From the NCBI GenBank assembly GCA_027625915.1, contig JANTQA010000047.1:5580001-5644000 (forward strand): a DNA stretch of 64,000 nt, written 5' to 3'. The position numbers and the translations under genes are program-made. Below are positions 12,838-23,972 of the stretch, piece after piece (the stretch's first letter is position 1; the number at the start of each line of letters is the position of its first letter). Source of the DNA: Anaeramoeba flamelloides. Lineage: Eukaryota > Metamonada > Anaeramoebidae. The notes below the pieces were generated by a model. That model saw only the letters and a list, made by a program, of their open reading frames with translations. It was not told the DNA's origin and did no database searches.

Positions 12838-13676
12838 TAGTGGTTGTGAACGTATTATTTTTGATCGCTGTAGTTGTTTGGGAAGTAATATTTTAATTCA
12901 TTCTAAGCATTCATGGTTTATAAGGGTTTAATAAAATGTGATTTTTGTGATGTAAATGGACTGATTTATTTCCCTTTTTACTGAATTGACTAAAAAAAAC
13001 CAATAAACTTTCTAAAAATTCCCAAAAAAAACAAAAAACAAAAATAAAAAATTCTATTTTTAAACCCAAAAAGAACAATTTATTCTTATACTTCTTCCAG
13101 TCTATTCATCTTAAACTCTAAAATTCAGATTTTGGAGTATCTAATTTAAATTATCCTAAATTTACCTTTTTTGAGCCACTATTAAAACTCATTCCAAGTC
13201 AAAGAATGATCAGACAAGAACCAATTAAATTAAACCTTCTAAATTAAAAGTAGTGTGATCTTTTTTCATTCTTCAGGGATGGAAACCTTAAGCAAATGAA
13301 AACGAAAAGAATTCTTTTTTGCTTTCAAAAAAAAAAACCACACAAATGGGGAAAGGATTCTTTACAAGCAAAACTTTGCAGTATATTTATAAAATTAGAA
13401 TGGTAAATCTACAATTTTGGTTGGAGAAGTTGAACTGTTAATATTTTTAATTTTTAAAAATGAGAGAATTATTTGAGAAGAAATTCCACTAAAACCAGAA
13501 TCTTTTTCAAAATTAAATAATAACCAAAATCTCTTTTAATCCAATCTAATGAGAAAGAGAAAAATGAAAAGAAATCATTTTTTTTATTTAAAAGTTGAAA
13601 ATAATTTAACGGTAAGTTCGAAGAAAGCACACTTTTAAATTATATTCTAACAGCACAACAACCAAACAAATTCAAA

Positions 13677-16600
13677 ATGAGTGAATCAAAAAGAAGATTC
13701 AAATGGCTTTCACCATTTTCCAAAAATAAAGACAAAACAAAAAACAACAAAGTCTCAAAAAAACAAAAAAGACAATTCGAAAAAAAGGAAAAAAAGAGGA
13801 ACAAGAAGAGCGAATCAAAAAAAAAACAGAAAAAAACAAAAACCAAAAAGGAAACCCAACAGATTCGAAATAATAAAAAAACACATGCGATCAAAAGCCC
13901 ACAAATAAAAATCACGAGGAATAAGAATTTGGAAAAAAAGCTCTTAAAAAAAAAGAAAAAGCTATTAAAAAAAAATAAAAAGCCAGCGCACCAAAGAAGC
14001 CGTTCAAAATTTATTCTTTTCCGAAGAAAAGCCAAAAAAGTAATTAGGAAGTCTCTTCAGCAGGGGTACACACTCGAAAGCATCCGGCAAGAACTTTTTA
14101 ATCAAGGTATAAAAGATCCAGAAAAGATGTTCAAGTTTGATCTCAACAAACTTGAGCAGAAACAACAAAAAAAGAAAACAAAGAAACAAAAAAAGGTGAA
14201 AAAGGGGAACAAGAAAATTCAAAAAAAGAGGCAGCGGAAGCATGACAAAAACGAGAAACAAATTAAAAAAACTAAAAAAGATGAAAAAGAAAAAGAAAAA
14301 GAAAAAGAAAAAGAAAAAGAGAAAGGGAAAGAGAAACCCCGAGTGAAAGTGGCTGGTGAGAATAACAAAAAGAAAGAGAGAAATGAAAAAAAGAATATTA
14401 GAAAACGAAAAGAAAGATCAAAAACCAAGGAGAAAAAAATTAAAAAAAACCGAGCAAAAAAGCGAAAGGGAACAAGTTCTTTTAAAAAGGAACACAAGAA
14501 CTCACACCATTCAAGGAAGGAAGCCAACACAAATAGTGTACCCGGGATTGAGGTGTCTTCCAGTGTTTCAAACCTATCATCTTTTAAGAATGAAATTGAT
14601 TTTTCGACCCATAGCAATTCTGATCAGCAATTCGGTACAATTACCTCGATCCAGTCCTTTTTAAAAAAGCAAGAAAAGGAATTAAATGGGAAAACACAAG
14701 ATACCGAGACCGACCAAAAAGAGAACCTTAAAGATTTATCTGAGCAATCAGTATTATCAGAATTGTCCGAGCCTTCCCTCTTAACAGAAGAAAAGGAACG
14801 AGAAGACGAAAATGAAACGAACCAGGGCGAACTCAAGGATTATGCGAAGCAAGAAATGGAAACCGAGCAAGATCAAATCCAGGAACAGGACATTGATTTT
14901 GATTCAGACGACATAAACGATTTTTCCAATTCTTCACTTTCTGATTCTTCCGAGGACTCGAGTATTGATTCTGATATTGGCAAATCTGTTTTTGATTTGG
15001 ATTGGAAATCTATCATCCCAAGTGAAGATTTTGAAGATGTGCCAACCTGGTCACAAGAACAAACAACCTATGATTCGACGTCTGGAGAAGAAATTTCTGG
15101 AAGTGATGATATTTTCCCAACTGACGAAAGTGTTTATGTGACGAAGGAGGAAATGGGAACAGAAAAAGAAAAAGAAAAAGAAAAAGAAAAAGAAAAAGAA
15201 AGGGGTATGGAAAAGGAAAATGAAGACAAAGATGAAACTGAGAATGAAAATAAAAATCAGAATGAGAATGAGAATGAAAAAGAAATTGAAAAGGAAATTG
15301 AAGGTGAAGAAAAAGAGACGAAAAAAAAAGATCTCTTGATTGTAAATGAAAAAGAAAAAGAGGATCTTATTGTTGAAAAAATCAAAAGTGTAGGAAAAAA
15401 AAATGAGAGGAACAAAGAAGAAGAAGAAGAAGAAAAAATAGCGATCGAGGACAATACTCAAATACCCTTTTCACAATTAAAAGAATTATTAAAGAATAAT
15501 TTTTTGAAAATTGCAGAAAAACATCTCGATTCAAAAAAGGATCAAAAAATCGAAAAACGTTTGCCTTTAAAGCATATTAAAAGAGTGAAAAGAAAGAACG
15601 TTAGGCCCAGATCCAGGATAACAAAGCAATTTAATTTTGGCAAAAAAAATACCGAAGAAGGGAAGTCAACAGAACAAGAGCGATACCAAGAGAAAGTACC
15701 ACAGGAAGAGAAAATCAAAGAAGAGGAAGTTGAGGACGAAAAAGATAAAGATGAATCGGGAGAAAGAGAAATTGAAATTGAAAACGAAAATAAAGCTAAT
15801 ATCAAGATAACCATTGAAAGGGTAGAAAAAGAAGAAATGGAAACAGAAATGGGAGAGGGGGGAGAAAAGGAAGAGCAAAGGCAAGTGCAAGAGAAAGATC
15901 AAGAGAATGAAGAAAAAAAAAAAGAACGAGTTGAAGAAACCTTAAAAAAAATTTTAACTACTAAAAATAAAAAACTGATTAAAAAAAAATTATTGCCTAA
16001 AAAAAAAATCAAACAAAGAAAAATTAATTATGAAAATAAACAACAAATTATTATTCAAAAAAAACGACTCTTTGAAAAATCAAATTATTTACTTTATCAA
16101 ATCCGAGGAAACAAAGTGATTAGAATTACACAAATTGAGCCCGTTGTTAGCAATTTGAATAAAGACGATTCCTTTGTCGTTGAAAGCAAGCAAACCATTT
16201 ATGTTTGGTGCGGAATGAATTCCAGCAAAGTGGAGAAGGGTGTAGCCTTAGATTTTGGAAACCGCATTAAACAGCAGAAATATTCGGGGGTGCCCAATTT
16301 AGTTGTATTGAACGATTGCCAAAATGATTTTGTGGATCCCAAGAAGGCGCAACGGTATCGGCATCAATTCTATCAAGATCAAAGCCGCTCAAATATTAAA
16401 TTGGATTTTGATAACAAAAACGCAAAGCCCTTTTGGGAACTGTTAGGTGGTGACAAATCACAGGTCCAAGAAAGGAACGGATCAAATATAACAAAAACGG
16501 AGCACGAAGGGAAATGGGTCAATGGAATCAATCTATATCGGATCGATGGCGCAAATTTGGAAATGAGCAAAGTTGTGAGTAATAGCAAAATTGAAAAGAC

Positions 16601-18467
16601 GGCTTTAAAACCGGATTCGATATATGTCTTGGAATCGTATTCGCCAACATCGATCTGGGTCGGTCGAAGGATCCCCTGGCCGGTTCGGAAAAAATGGGCC
16701 CAGCTTAAAAAGATTTTAAAAGAGCGCTTCAATGTCCCCAAATGGTACTATATTGAAATTAATTATGAGGGCCTCGAAACGCCATTTTTTAAGCAGCACT
16801 TCAAATATTGGCCAGATCCGCTTCTCATGGAGATCAAGCAAATTACTCAAAACCGGAAAGAGAAGCACGAAAAGAAAAAGAAAAAACAAAAAATCAATAC
16901 AGAGCCAATGTACCGACCACACGCCACTCCAAAGGAAATTGTCCCCAATGATGGCTCCGGGGTTCTAACGGTGTGGAGGGCCACTTTAAATGAAAAAATT
17001 TTGATCGACAAAAAGTGGCATGGGCATTTCTATAATGATCAGTCATACATCATTCATTACCGATACGTACCCAAGCATGGATCAGATTTTAATTGCATTT
17101 TCTTTTGGCAGGGACGATTTTCCAAAGTTACCGAAAAGGGATCCAGTGCCCTGATGACAATTGATCTTGATAATAAAGAATTCCAAGGCGAAGCGCAGCA
17201 AATCAGGGTGTGCCAAGGAAAGGAATCAATGTTTTTTTATTTATGCTTCAAAAACAATTTAATAATCCATTCGAGGTTTGATCATGCCAAAACGGAATCC
17301 CAACGTGGGATCGGGGGGCAGAAGGAAGAAGCAATTGAAGGGGAGGGGGGGAATGGAAACGGAAACGGAAATGGAAATGAAATGGATTTAGGGGAGGGTG
17401 TAAGAACAAGATGGGATGGTGTTAGCAATCCAATTAATTACCCCTCTTTATACAAAATTGAAATTGAAAGCGATGTTAATTGTGAGCTAAAAAAAAAACA
17501 AGTTGTTTCGTATAAAGCTGCGCCTGTTTTAGAAAAGCCAAAAATCAAAACAAGGGCCACCAGTGTGCCTTTGCAATTCTATTCTCTCAATTCGAACCAT
17601 TACTACCTATTTTTAACCAAGGAAAAGATCTTTGTTTGGAAAGGGTGGAAAGCAAATGAAAAGGATTATCAAAAAATCAAAGAATTCATATTTCCTCAAT
17701 TTAAATTTTCGCAATCCTTGTCAATTATCAGAGTCAACGAAAATCTTGATAACGACGCAAAGCAAGTATTTGTCAAGGAGTTTTTAAATGCGCACCCTAC
17801 GCGTTTAAATGCAAATACGTTAAAGGGCCAATTGCACTTTTTCAAATCGCAATATTTTTCCGAGAAAGAAGATCTCCAAGTCCCACAATCTTACAAACCC
17901 AAAATGTGGGAAATATTCTATGATCAGGGGGTAGTGTCTTATGAAAGGGTACCAATCCTGCAACAATTAATTGATCATAACCGATGCTATCTTTTAGATC
18001 TCCATTGGGCAGTTTTCCTTTATGTCGGGAGGAGATTATCAATTGCAGATAATTTGACGAAAGAGGCAACCAGAATTGCAATCGCGTACATTAAGCACAG
18101 CCCAAATAGAGCACCCAGCGCAAAGGCATACCGAATATTCCGCAATAGTGAAACAATTGAGTTCATTTCTTATTTCCCTGGCTGGTATTTCAATAAGGAC
18201 AGCACGTGCGCGGACGAGGGGCTTACGCAATTAGATGAGCTAATACCCATTTTCCCTAAAAGGCAAACAATTAACAATAGGCAACTTATGCACTCCTTTA
18301 ATTCTCTTATAACCACTTTGAAACCAGAAGGGTTGGATATTGCCAACTTGGAAAATTATCTTGAAGAAAACGAGTTTTTTAAGTATTTCAAAATGTCAAA
18401 AACGAATTTTAAACAGCTTAAAACTTGGAGAAGAAAAAAAATGAAAAAAAGTGTTGGTTTGTTTTAA
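13677..18467 (+). CDS. Supervillin/villin-like protein: charged N-terminal half, gelsolin repeats, villin headpiece
   Basis: Single-exon gene, 1596 residues, starting at AAAATGAG after a non-coding A-rich leader. Residues 1-~790 are low complexity (Lys/Glu/Ser, two runs of alternating E-K around 14281 and 15161). From ~800 come gelsolin-fold repeats: ~800-925 (VESKQTIYVWCG, ending PFWELLGG), ~950-1065 (YRIDGANLEM, VWVGRR-like, ending ETPFFKQHFKYW), ~1095-1215 (VWRATLNEK, FFWQGRFS), ~1255-1385 (IFVWKGWKANEKDYQK) and ~1409-1510 (MWEIFYDQG, FLYVGRR). The repeat ends match the family's G2, G3, G4, G5, G6, so G1 seems absent. Residues ~1536-1596 are a villin headpiece ending KKMKKSVGLF, very close to the animal ...KKLGLF terminus. 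Known members bundle or bind F-actin; supervillin links it to membranes. N-terminal function unknown. Confidence 0.9.
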   Translation: MSESKRRFKWLSPFSKNKDKTKNNKVSKKQKRQFEKKEKKRNKKSESKKKQKKTKTKKETQQIRNNKKTHAIKSPQIKITRNKNLEKKLLKKKKKLLKKNKKPAHQRSRSKFILFRRKAKKVIRKSLQQGYTLESIRQELFNQGIKDPEKMFKFDLNKLEQKQQKKKTKKQKKVKKGNKKIQKKRQRKHDKNEKQIKKTKKDEKEKEKEKEKEKEKGKEKPRVKVAGENNKKKERNEKKNIRKRKERSKTKEKKIKKNRAKKRKGTSSFKKEHKNSHHSRKEANTNSVPGIEVSSSVSNLSSFKNEIDFSTHSNSDQQFGTITSIQSFLKKQEKELNGKTQDTETDQKENLKDLSEQSVLSELSEPSLLTEEKEREDENETNQGELKDYAKQEMETEQDQIQEQDIDFDSDDINDFSNSSLSDSSEDSSIDSDIGKSVFDLDWKSIIPSEDFEDVPTWSQEQTTYDSTSGEEISGSDDIFPTDESVYVTKEEMGTEKEKEKEKEKEKERGMEKENEDKDETENENKNQNENENEKEIEKEIEGEEKETKKKDLLIVNEKEKEDLIVEKIKSVGKKNERNKEEEEEEKIAIEDNTQIPFSQLKELLKNNFLKIAEKHLDSKKDQKIEKRLPLKHIKRVKRKNVRPRSRITKQFNFGKKNTEEGKSTEQERYQEKVPQEEKIKEEEVEDEKDKDESGEREIEIENENKANIKITIERVEKEEMETEMGEGGEKEEQRQVQEKDQENEEKKKERVEETLKKILTTKNKKLIKKKLLPKKKIKQRKINYENKQQIIIQKKRLFEKSNYLLYQIRGNKVIRITQIEPVVSNLNKDDSFVVESKQTIYVWCGMNSSKVEKGVALDFGNRIKQQKYSGVPNLVVLNDCQNDFVDPKKAQRYRHQFYQDQSRSNIKLDFDNKNAKPFWELLGGDKSQVQERNGSNITKTEHEGKWVNGINLYRIDGANLEMSKVVSNSKIEKTALKPDSIYVLESYSPTSIWVGRRIPWPVRKKWAQLKKILKERFNVPKWYYIEINYEGLETPFFKQHFKYWPDPLLMEIKQITQNRKEKHEKKKKKQKINTEPMYRPHATPKEIVPNDGSGVLTVWRATLNEKILIDKKWHGHFYNDQSYIIHYRYVPKHGSDFNCIFFWQGRFSKVTEKGSSALMTIDLDNKEFQGEAQQIRVCQGKESMFFYLCFKNNLIIHSRFDHAKTESQRGIGGQKEEAIEGEGGNGNGNGNGNEMDLGEGVRTRWDGVSNPINYPSLYKIEIESDVNCELKKKQVVSYKAAPVLEKPKIKTRATSVPLQFYSLNSNHYYLFLTKEKIFVWKGWKANEKDYQKIKEFIFPQFKFSQSLSIIRVNENLDNDAKQVFVKEFLNAHPTRLNANTLKGQLHFFKSQYFSEKEDLQVPQSYKPKMWEIFYDQGVVSYERVPILQQLIDHNRCYLLDLHWAVFLYVGRRLSIADNLTKEATRIAIAYIKHSPNRAPSAKAYRIFRNSETIEFISYFPGWYFNKDSTCADEGLTQLDELIPIFPKRQTINNRQLMHSFNSLITTLKPEGLDIANLENYLEENEFFKYFKMSKTNFKQLKTWRRKKMKKSVGLF

Positions 18468-18809
18468 TATTTTTCTCTTTCTTTTTCTCTTTCTAATTTT
18501 TTTTTGTGGCCTTTTTTTGTTTGTTTATTTTTTATTTGTCTTTTTTTTTTTTTTTTTATCTTTTATTTATCTTTTTGTTTTTACAAGTTTAAATACCCTT
18601 ATAAGAATATTTAATAGCAAATTTTATATATATATATATATATTCACTTTAGTACTTTTTATTTTTTTGCAATTAAATTCTTGATCAAGTTTTTTTTTTT
18701 TTATTTTGAAAAGAAATGCTTTTTTATTTTTATTCATCACTCTCATCGTAGGGCTGGTAAACTCTAAAAAAAAAAAAATCTTCTTGTGAATTTGTTAGCC
18801 AATTCAAAA

Positions 18810-20400
18810 AAAAATTATTGCATCTTGAAATTTCAAAATGAAGTAAAAATTTGATTACTACATAACAAACTGACTTTTAAAGCTATGTTCCGAAATGAAT
18901 TATTGTTTTTAAAAGTTTATCACCATTTTTTCTCATTATTGGAAAAGTTAAAAATCCAACATATTTCTGAATTATTTCAAAAAAAAATTATTTTCTTTGG
19001 AATGAAGCAAGAAAACGTATTTTTTACTCAGGTTGTTTGCCAAAATACACATTTAAAATGAAACCATAAAGTTTTTTAAATAAATCAGTATCAAAAATAT
19101 ACTTAATTTTGAAAAAAAATATAATAATTATTTTGGAATTGAAATAAATATAATTTGTTTATTAAAAGAACCATCAAATCATTTTTTTTCTTTTTAATTT
19201 ACTAAAAAAATTCTGGGAAAAACAGTTAAACAATTAAAATCAAAAATGTTGACAAAATACTTTTGTAAAATCTCGAAAATTTGACTTATAACCAAAAGAA
19301 ATACTTTTTAATTTGTTTATTTTTATTCAATGATCAAAAATCCAATCTTAGTTATATTGGTAGGTTATTCAAAATACCATAGGTTAAAAGTATCGATAGA
19401 TTTTATAATTATTTCTCAATTTTTTAAAGATTTTCAATTAAATAAAACTAATTCAAATAAATAATTCTAATAAATAAAAAAAAATAATTAATATTTTCAA
19501 ATAACTTGTTTTTAATAATAATAGTTTGTTGTTTTTACTGTGGGTATTTGATAAGGAATATTACTGAAATATTTTAAATTTCTTGAAATTTATCATTTAT
19601 TTTATACACAAATATTTATTAAGTTTCATCTAATTTTAAAGATTAAGTAATATTCTTTCACATATACCCATAGTATAAACAAGGGGCTGTTAATATTATA
19701 ATCATTTAATTGATAATATCTATTATTTTTTTTTATTTATTAGAATTATTTATTTGAATTAGTTTTATTTATTGGAAAATTTTGAAAATTTGTAAAATAA
19801 TTGTCAATTCTATTGATACCTTTAATCTATGTGTTGTTAACAACACACTGAAACGAATAAGATTGGGTTATTAATTATTGAATCAAAATAATTAAATTAA
19901 AGGGTGTTTTTTTTTATTATAAGTTGAATTTTACGGGTTTTAAAAAGGGGTTTTGGGGGGGTATTTCTAATTTGTTTGTGTGGTTTTTTTTTTTCGTATT
20001 TATTTTATTTGTCAAAACGGAAAAAATTGATTTTGATGGTTCTTTTAATCAAAAAATTATATTTTTCCCTATTTAAAATATTTTTTGGAATGTTTTTGAA
20101 ATTAAGTGACTTTTTTATCGTGGGTTTTTTTAGAACTTAGAGATTTTATTTTTAAAGTGTATTTTGGTATATCCCCTTTGAAAATAATAAGATTACATTC
20201 TTTTTGCAAAGAAAATAATTATTTTCAAATAATTGAGAAATAAGTTGGATTTTAAACTTTTTCAAATTTGGGAAAAATGGATCAAAACTTTTAAAATCAA
20301 TAATTCATTTCGGAAAATTGCTTTATCAGTAAGTTTGCTAGTACAGTCATCAGATTTTTACTTTGTTTTGAAATTTCAAGATTTGGTAAAATAATTTTAA
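18810..20400. repeat. Large fold-back (inverted repeat) with ~0.77 kb arms
   Basis: Left arm about 18810-19580; right arm about 19610-20400 is its reverse complement. Paired landmarks, right arm read as reverse complement: CTTGAAATTTCAAAA (18823 / ~20380), CCGAAATGAATTATTG (~18890 / ~20310), AAAATCCAAC (~18950 / ~20255), AAAAGAACCATCAAA (~19165 / ~20045), AATAAAACTAATTCAAATAA (~19440 / ~19765). The two arms meet around 19590 with a spacer of only ~25 bases. Similarity by eye is ~75-80%, so the structure is old but clear. No open frame spans it. Confidence 0.85.
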
Positions 20401-21200
20401 TTTTATTATTCAATTTACTAATAGATTTTTTTTAGTTTCAAAGTTACTTAAGGGATTAGCCTCACCATAGATTTCTCTATAATCAAAGTATATTGTAATT
20501 GGGTGCAAATGATATTAGTGTGCACCATTGCTCAAATAGCTCTAAAAAATCTATTAGAATTATTATTGTACAATAAATTATAACATTTTTTACTAATGAT
20601 CACTATTAAAAAAGTTTAAGTTTTAAAATTTTTTTTTTAATTCCTTTTCCAAATCTAAAAATAGAAACCCAAAATACAATATTCTGGTATTTAATAATTC
20701 AGATTTAGAGCATCCAAAAGTATCTATTTTTATAATTTCTGCTTTCAAAGATTAACTCAATAATCATCAATATAAAAGCCCAAAGACTGGTTAGTTTTGA
20801 TTGCTTTTGATAAAGCTACTTGTATCATTAATATATTTCCATGATTTGAGAAATAATTTGTCAAAAAATTTATTTGTTAATTAGTTAATTTTAAAAAAAA
20901 AACGAATTTTTTAATAACTAATCTACATTTCATCACAAATTTAAGAAAGATATTTTGTGACTTTGTAGTCGGAATATTGATAATTAACCCTTTAAATTTA
21001 TGGTGAAATGCAGATTTTATTCTGAAATTGTTGGGTTTTTTACTAATTACACGATCATTTTTTAATTGATGAGATCAATAAATATTACAACTTGACTAAT
21101 CGATTTTTTAGAGACATTTGAACCATTTAACACTATTGTGGTTAGGTCCAATAACAATATATTTTTATCTTAGGATTCTCCTTGGTAGACGCTAATCCCT
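18810..21200 (+). repeat. Diverged repeat family 3, copy A (contains fold-back)
   Basis: Collinear at both ends with 60110-62590: left part 18810-19600 matches 60110-60930 (ATCTTGAAATT, AAAATCCAACATATTTCTGA, ATTATTTTCTTTG), right part 20440-21200 matches 61815-62590 (GATTTCTCTATAATCAAAGTAT, TTTTTTACTAATGATCAC, TTCTGGTATTTAATAATT, GGTTTTTTACTAAT, TCCTTGGT). The middle differs between the copies. A third partial copy of the right end is at 47390-47770. Confidence 0.8.
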
Positions 21201-21593
21201 TAAGAAACAAAATTTTAATTTCAGATTCTCAAATATTTATCCAATGAATATCTCAATTTACCGAAAAAAACTAAGATCTTGAAAAGATCTTTTGATCATG
21301 ATAATCTGATGATTTATCAACATGAGTCTTTTTTTATTTTTGAAACTTGGTGAAACAATTTATATTTTCTTAATAAGAAAATGCCAGCAAGAAAAATCGT
21401 ATTGGTTGTTTTTTGTCATCTCCAATTAATTTTCTACAAGAACTTGGGTTTTTGAAATTTTTCCAATATCTTGTGTTTTTGCAAAAAAGAATGGATGTAA
21501 GGTTTCAGGGAATCTGAAAGAAAAATAGTCATTAATTCATTGGAAAGAGGCAGTACAGTGGCGTAACTAACACGGTGTTTTTTTGCTTGGATA

Positions 21594-22000
21594 CATTACG
21601 AAAATTTAACTCGTGCAAAAAATATTGACTGACTGTAGAAATAAAACAAAACAAATCAATGGGATGGCAACATCATCTAAACAAGAAATAGGGTTCTTTA
21701 AATACAAATTTTAAAAAAAAATAATGAAGATCTTGAAAGATTAAGATGTATTTTTTTGACAAAAAAATGAGAAAAATTTCTTTTTTTTGAACATTTATAA
21801 AAAAATCATTTAATCTCAGCAAATTTTGTAAATTCAAATAAATTTTTGAAACAAAAGCATTTAATATTATTAAATCATTTACATTAATCAAAGATCTAAC
21901 CTCTAAAGTCAATTTAAATATGAACCAAGAATATTTGTGTATCTTCCTATCTTCTAATACCCAAGTCTGAAAAAAAAACACGAGTTAAATTTTAGTAATG
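21594..22000. repeat. ~407 bp segment bounded by 22-bp inverted repeats
   Basis: 21594-21615 (CATTACGAAAATTTAACTCG + TG) and 21979-22000 are inverted repeats matching at 21 of 22 positions. Just outside the left end, 21553 reads TACAGTGGCGTAACTA and 21637 reads ACTGTA, end-like motifs of DNA transposons. The inner sequence has no transposase frame. Parts resemble 12390-12470 (AACCCGTGTAAAAAAATAT and a TGTTTTTTTG box). Confidence 0.6.
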
Positions 22001-23444
22001 GTTTAATTGTTGTCAATCTTGGTTATTAACACTTCCTTATTTGAATTTGTTAAATTAGCACTTTTTTACAAATAACTCAATATAATACAAAACGTTACCC
22101 ATAAATACTACTTTGTGGTTTGTTGATATTCACAAAAACCAAAAATAAAAATCAAAAAAAACTATTTTATTGAAAAATATTTATTTAATAGCTTTTATTG
22201 AAAGTTAGTTTTCTCAAGAATTAATTGGTAACATTTTCAATGTGTCTGAAGAATTCAATTAGAAATATCCCTCCCTTTTGTTTACAATTACTGAAACAGG
22301 AAAAAGCGAAAAAAATTCAAATGAAAACTCGTTAAACTCTTTCTGTTTGTGAAAATCAAAAAAAGAAATAGGTTATTTCTTTTTGATTCTTGGAAAGAAC
22401 AAAAATAACCAAAAACTGTATTATTAGTCACAAAGAATTTTCAGTGAATATATTGATGAGAGTAGTTATTCTTGATTGTGATGATTCCTTAAGGCTGTTA
22501 GGTGTGTCTAATCAATTTCTTTTCTGATTGTTAAGAAATTATTTGTAATAAAAGCAGGAAAAGATTTATCTTTTTCGAATTAACAAAGCCTAGGAGTTCT
22601 TAATCAAATAAATATTTTGTTGTACTTTTTTTAACAATGAAAAAGTTCTTCCTAAGGCTCATTTATCTTATTTTTTGAAAATTTTATTGTCTTGTTTGGA
22701 AATACCTCAATAAGGAGTCGGTTGAATACTATCCAAATTTTTCATTTTCAGGGTCTTTTTTTTATCTTTTTTAGAAGTTATTGAGAATGTTTAGAAATAG
22801 AGTAATTTTTAGCTTGCAAAGTAAATGCTTGAAGATCAAAGTAAAACAGGTTGAAAAGTATGCCTGGTTTAGTGGTTCTCTTTTTTAACCTTGAAATTTC
22901 TTTACAACGTTGTCAAATTGTTTCGTGTGAGAGTGTTTTATTCAAATTAATTTTTTTCAATAAATACACACACCAAAATTTATTGGAATGGTTTATTGAT
23001 TGGACTAAAAAAATTTCCATTTTCCGATTTACAAATTCATTTTTTTTCTCTCACATAACTATTAAAATGTACAATTTACTTTTTTTTCTTTTTTTTCTTT
23101 TTTTTTTTTTTTTGCAAATTATATTCTTTTTGTTCGTTTGAAGCAGTCTTATTTTTGTGCAACCCCATTTTTCCTTTTTTTTTTTTTTTCAGTTTTTAAC
23201 TTTTTTGTTTCTTTTGTAAATTTTTTTTTTTTTTTTTTTTTTTTGTTTTTTTTCTCCTCAAGTTTTTTAAAAATTTTTTTTTTTTTGTTTCTTTATTTCG
23301 AACTTTTTTAAAACGAACACTGAGAAGATCTTTGAATCTCATTTTTAATTTACATCTAATTTTTTTTTTTCTCCTTATTTTCCCTTTTTTTTTTATGAAA
23401 AAAATAAATAAAAAATAAACAAATAATTATTTGATTCTTCAAAG

Positions 23445-23972
23445 GACTGGTATTTCAACAAACGACGACTGTATTGAAGCTTATAACGATCTTAAATTAA
23501 ACAAAAAATACAGATATGTTATCTTCAAGCTTAATGACAATGATGATGAAATCGTCATTGACCAAACCGGTGACACAAATGCCACATATGATGACTTTAC
23601 CGCATGTCTTCCTTCTAACGAATGGTTTGAAAAAATCTTTTTTTTTTTTTTTTTTTAATTATTTTTTGCTTTATTTTTTAATTTTTCTTTTTTGCAAATA
23701 AATTTTCTTGTGAATTTACAACAAAAATTAATAGTCGTTATGCAGTTTTCGATTATGAATTTGACGTCGAAGGTCAAACAAGAAACAAACTCCTCTTTGT
23801 TGCCTGGAGCCCAGATAACTCAAGAGTAAGATATAAAATGCTTTACTCCACAACCAAATCTTCATTCAAAAAGAAATTAATTGGAATCGGTGTTGAAATC
23901 CAAGCTACCGACTCAAGCGAAATCGATAGGGAAGAAGTCAATGACAAAGTTATGAAAAATGTCAGAAAATAA
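23445..23972 (+). CDS. Cofilin/ADF, two exons visible, first codons missing
   Basis: Actin-depolymerising factor: binds ADP-actin, severs filaments and speeds turnover. Exon 23445-23624 encodes TGISTNDDCIEAYNDLKL... and ends in the codon split TG|T; intron 23625-23734 (110 bases, donor GTTTGA, 17-T run); exon 23735-23972 continues CRYAVFDYEFDVEG, LLFVAWSPDNS, RYKMLYSTTKSSFKKKL (the F/G-actin contact helix) and ends KNVRK-TAA. Around 139 residues, the normal ADF-homology length. The acceptor AG at 23443-23444 leaves one base of a split codon, so a tiny first exon of the form ATG-NN must lie upstream behind a T-rich intron; I could not place it. One ADF-homology domain and nothing else. Confidence 0.92.

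Larger units (their letters stand above)
6575..13676. other. Gene-free 7.1 kb interval made largely of diverged repeats
   Basis: Between CYFIP and the villin-like gene there is no open frame longer than ~75 codons and none with coding character. Most of it belongs to diverged repeat families listed separately (7033-8190, 9023-10535, 10665-12837). The last ~550 bases before 13677 are less repetitive and probably hold promoter and 5' UTR. Confidence 0.7.
18468..23444. other. Gene-free 5 kb interval with large fold-back and TIR element
   Basis: Begins with a T-rich 3' flank and a (TA)n run near 18630-18645, then the 18810-21200 repeat with its fold-back, then the short-TIR segment 21594-22000. 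From ~23090 to 23400 it is extremely T-rich, which suits an intron or leader in front of cofilin. No credible coding frame was seen except whatever short first exon cofilin must have. Confidence 0.65.

Noticed and set aside
13640-15902. Several minus-strand open frames opposite the villin-like gene
   Set aside because: They are antisense shadows of Lys/Glu-rich codons (giving Phe/Ser/Leu runs) and lack independent signals.
22851-23141. 96-codon open frame before cofilin
   Set aside because: Mostly Phe/Leu from T runs; sits where a T-rich cofilin intron or leader is expected, without similarity to any family.
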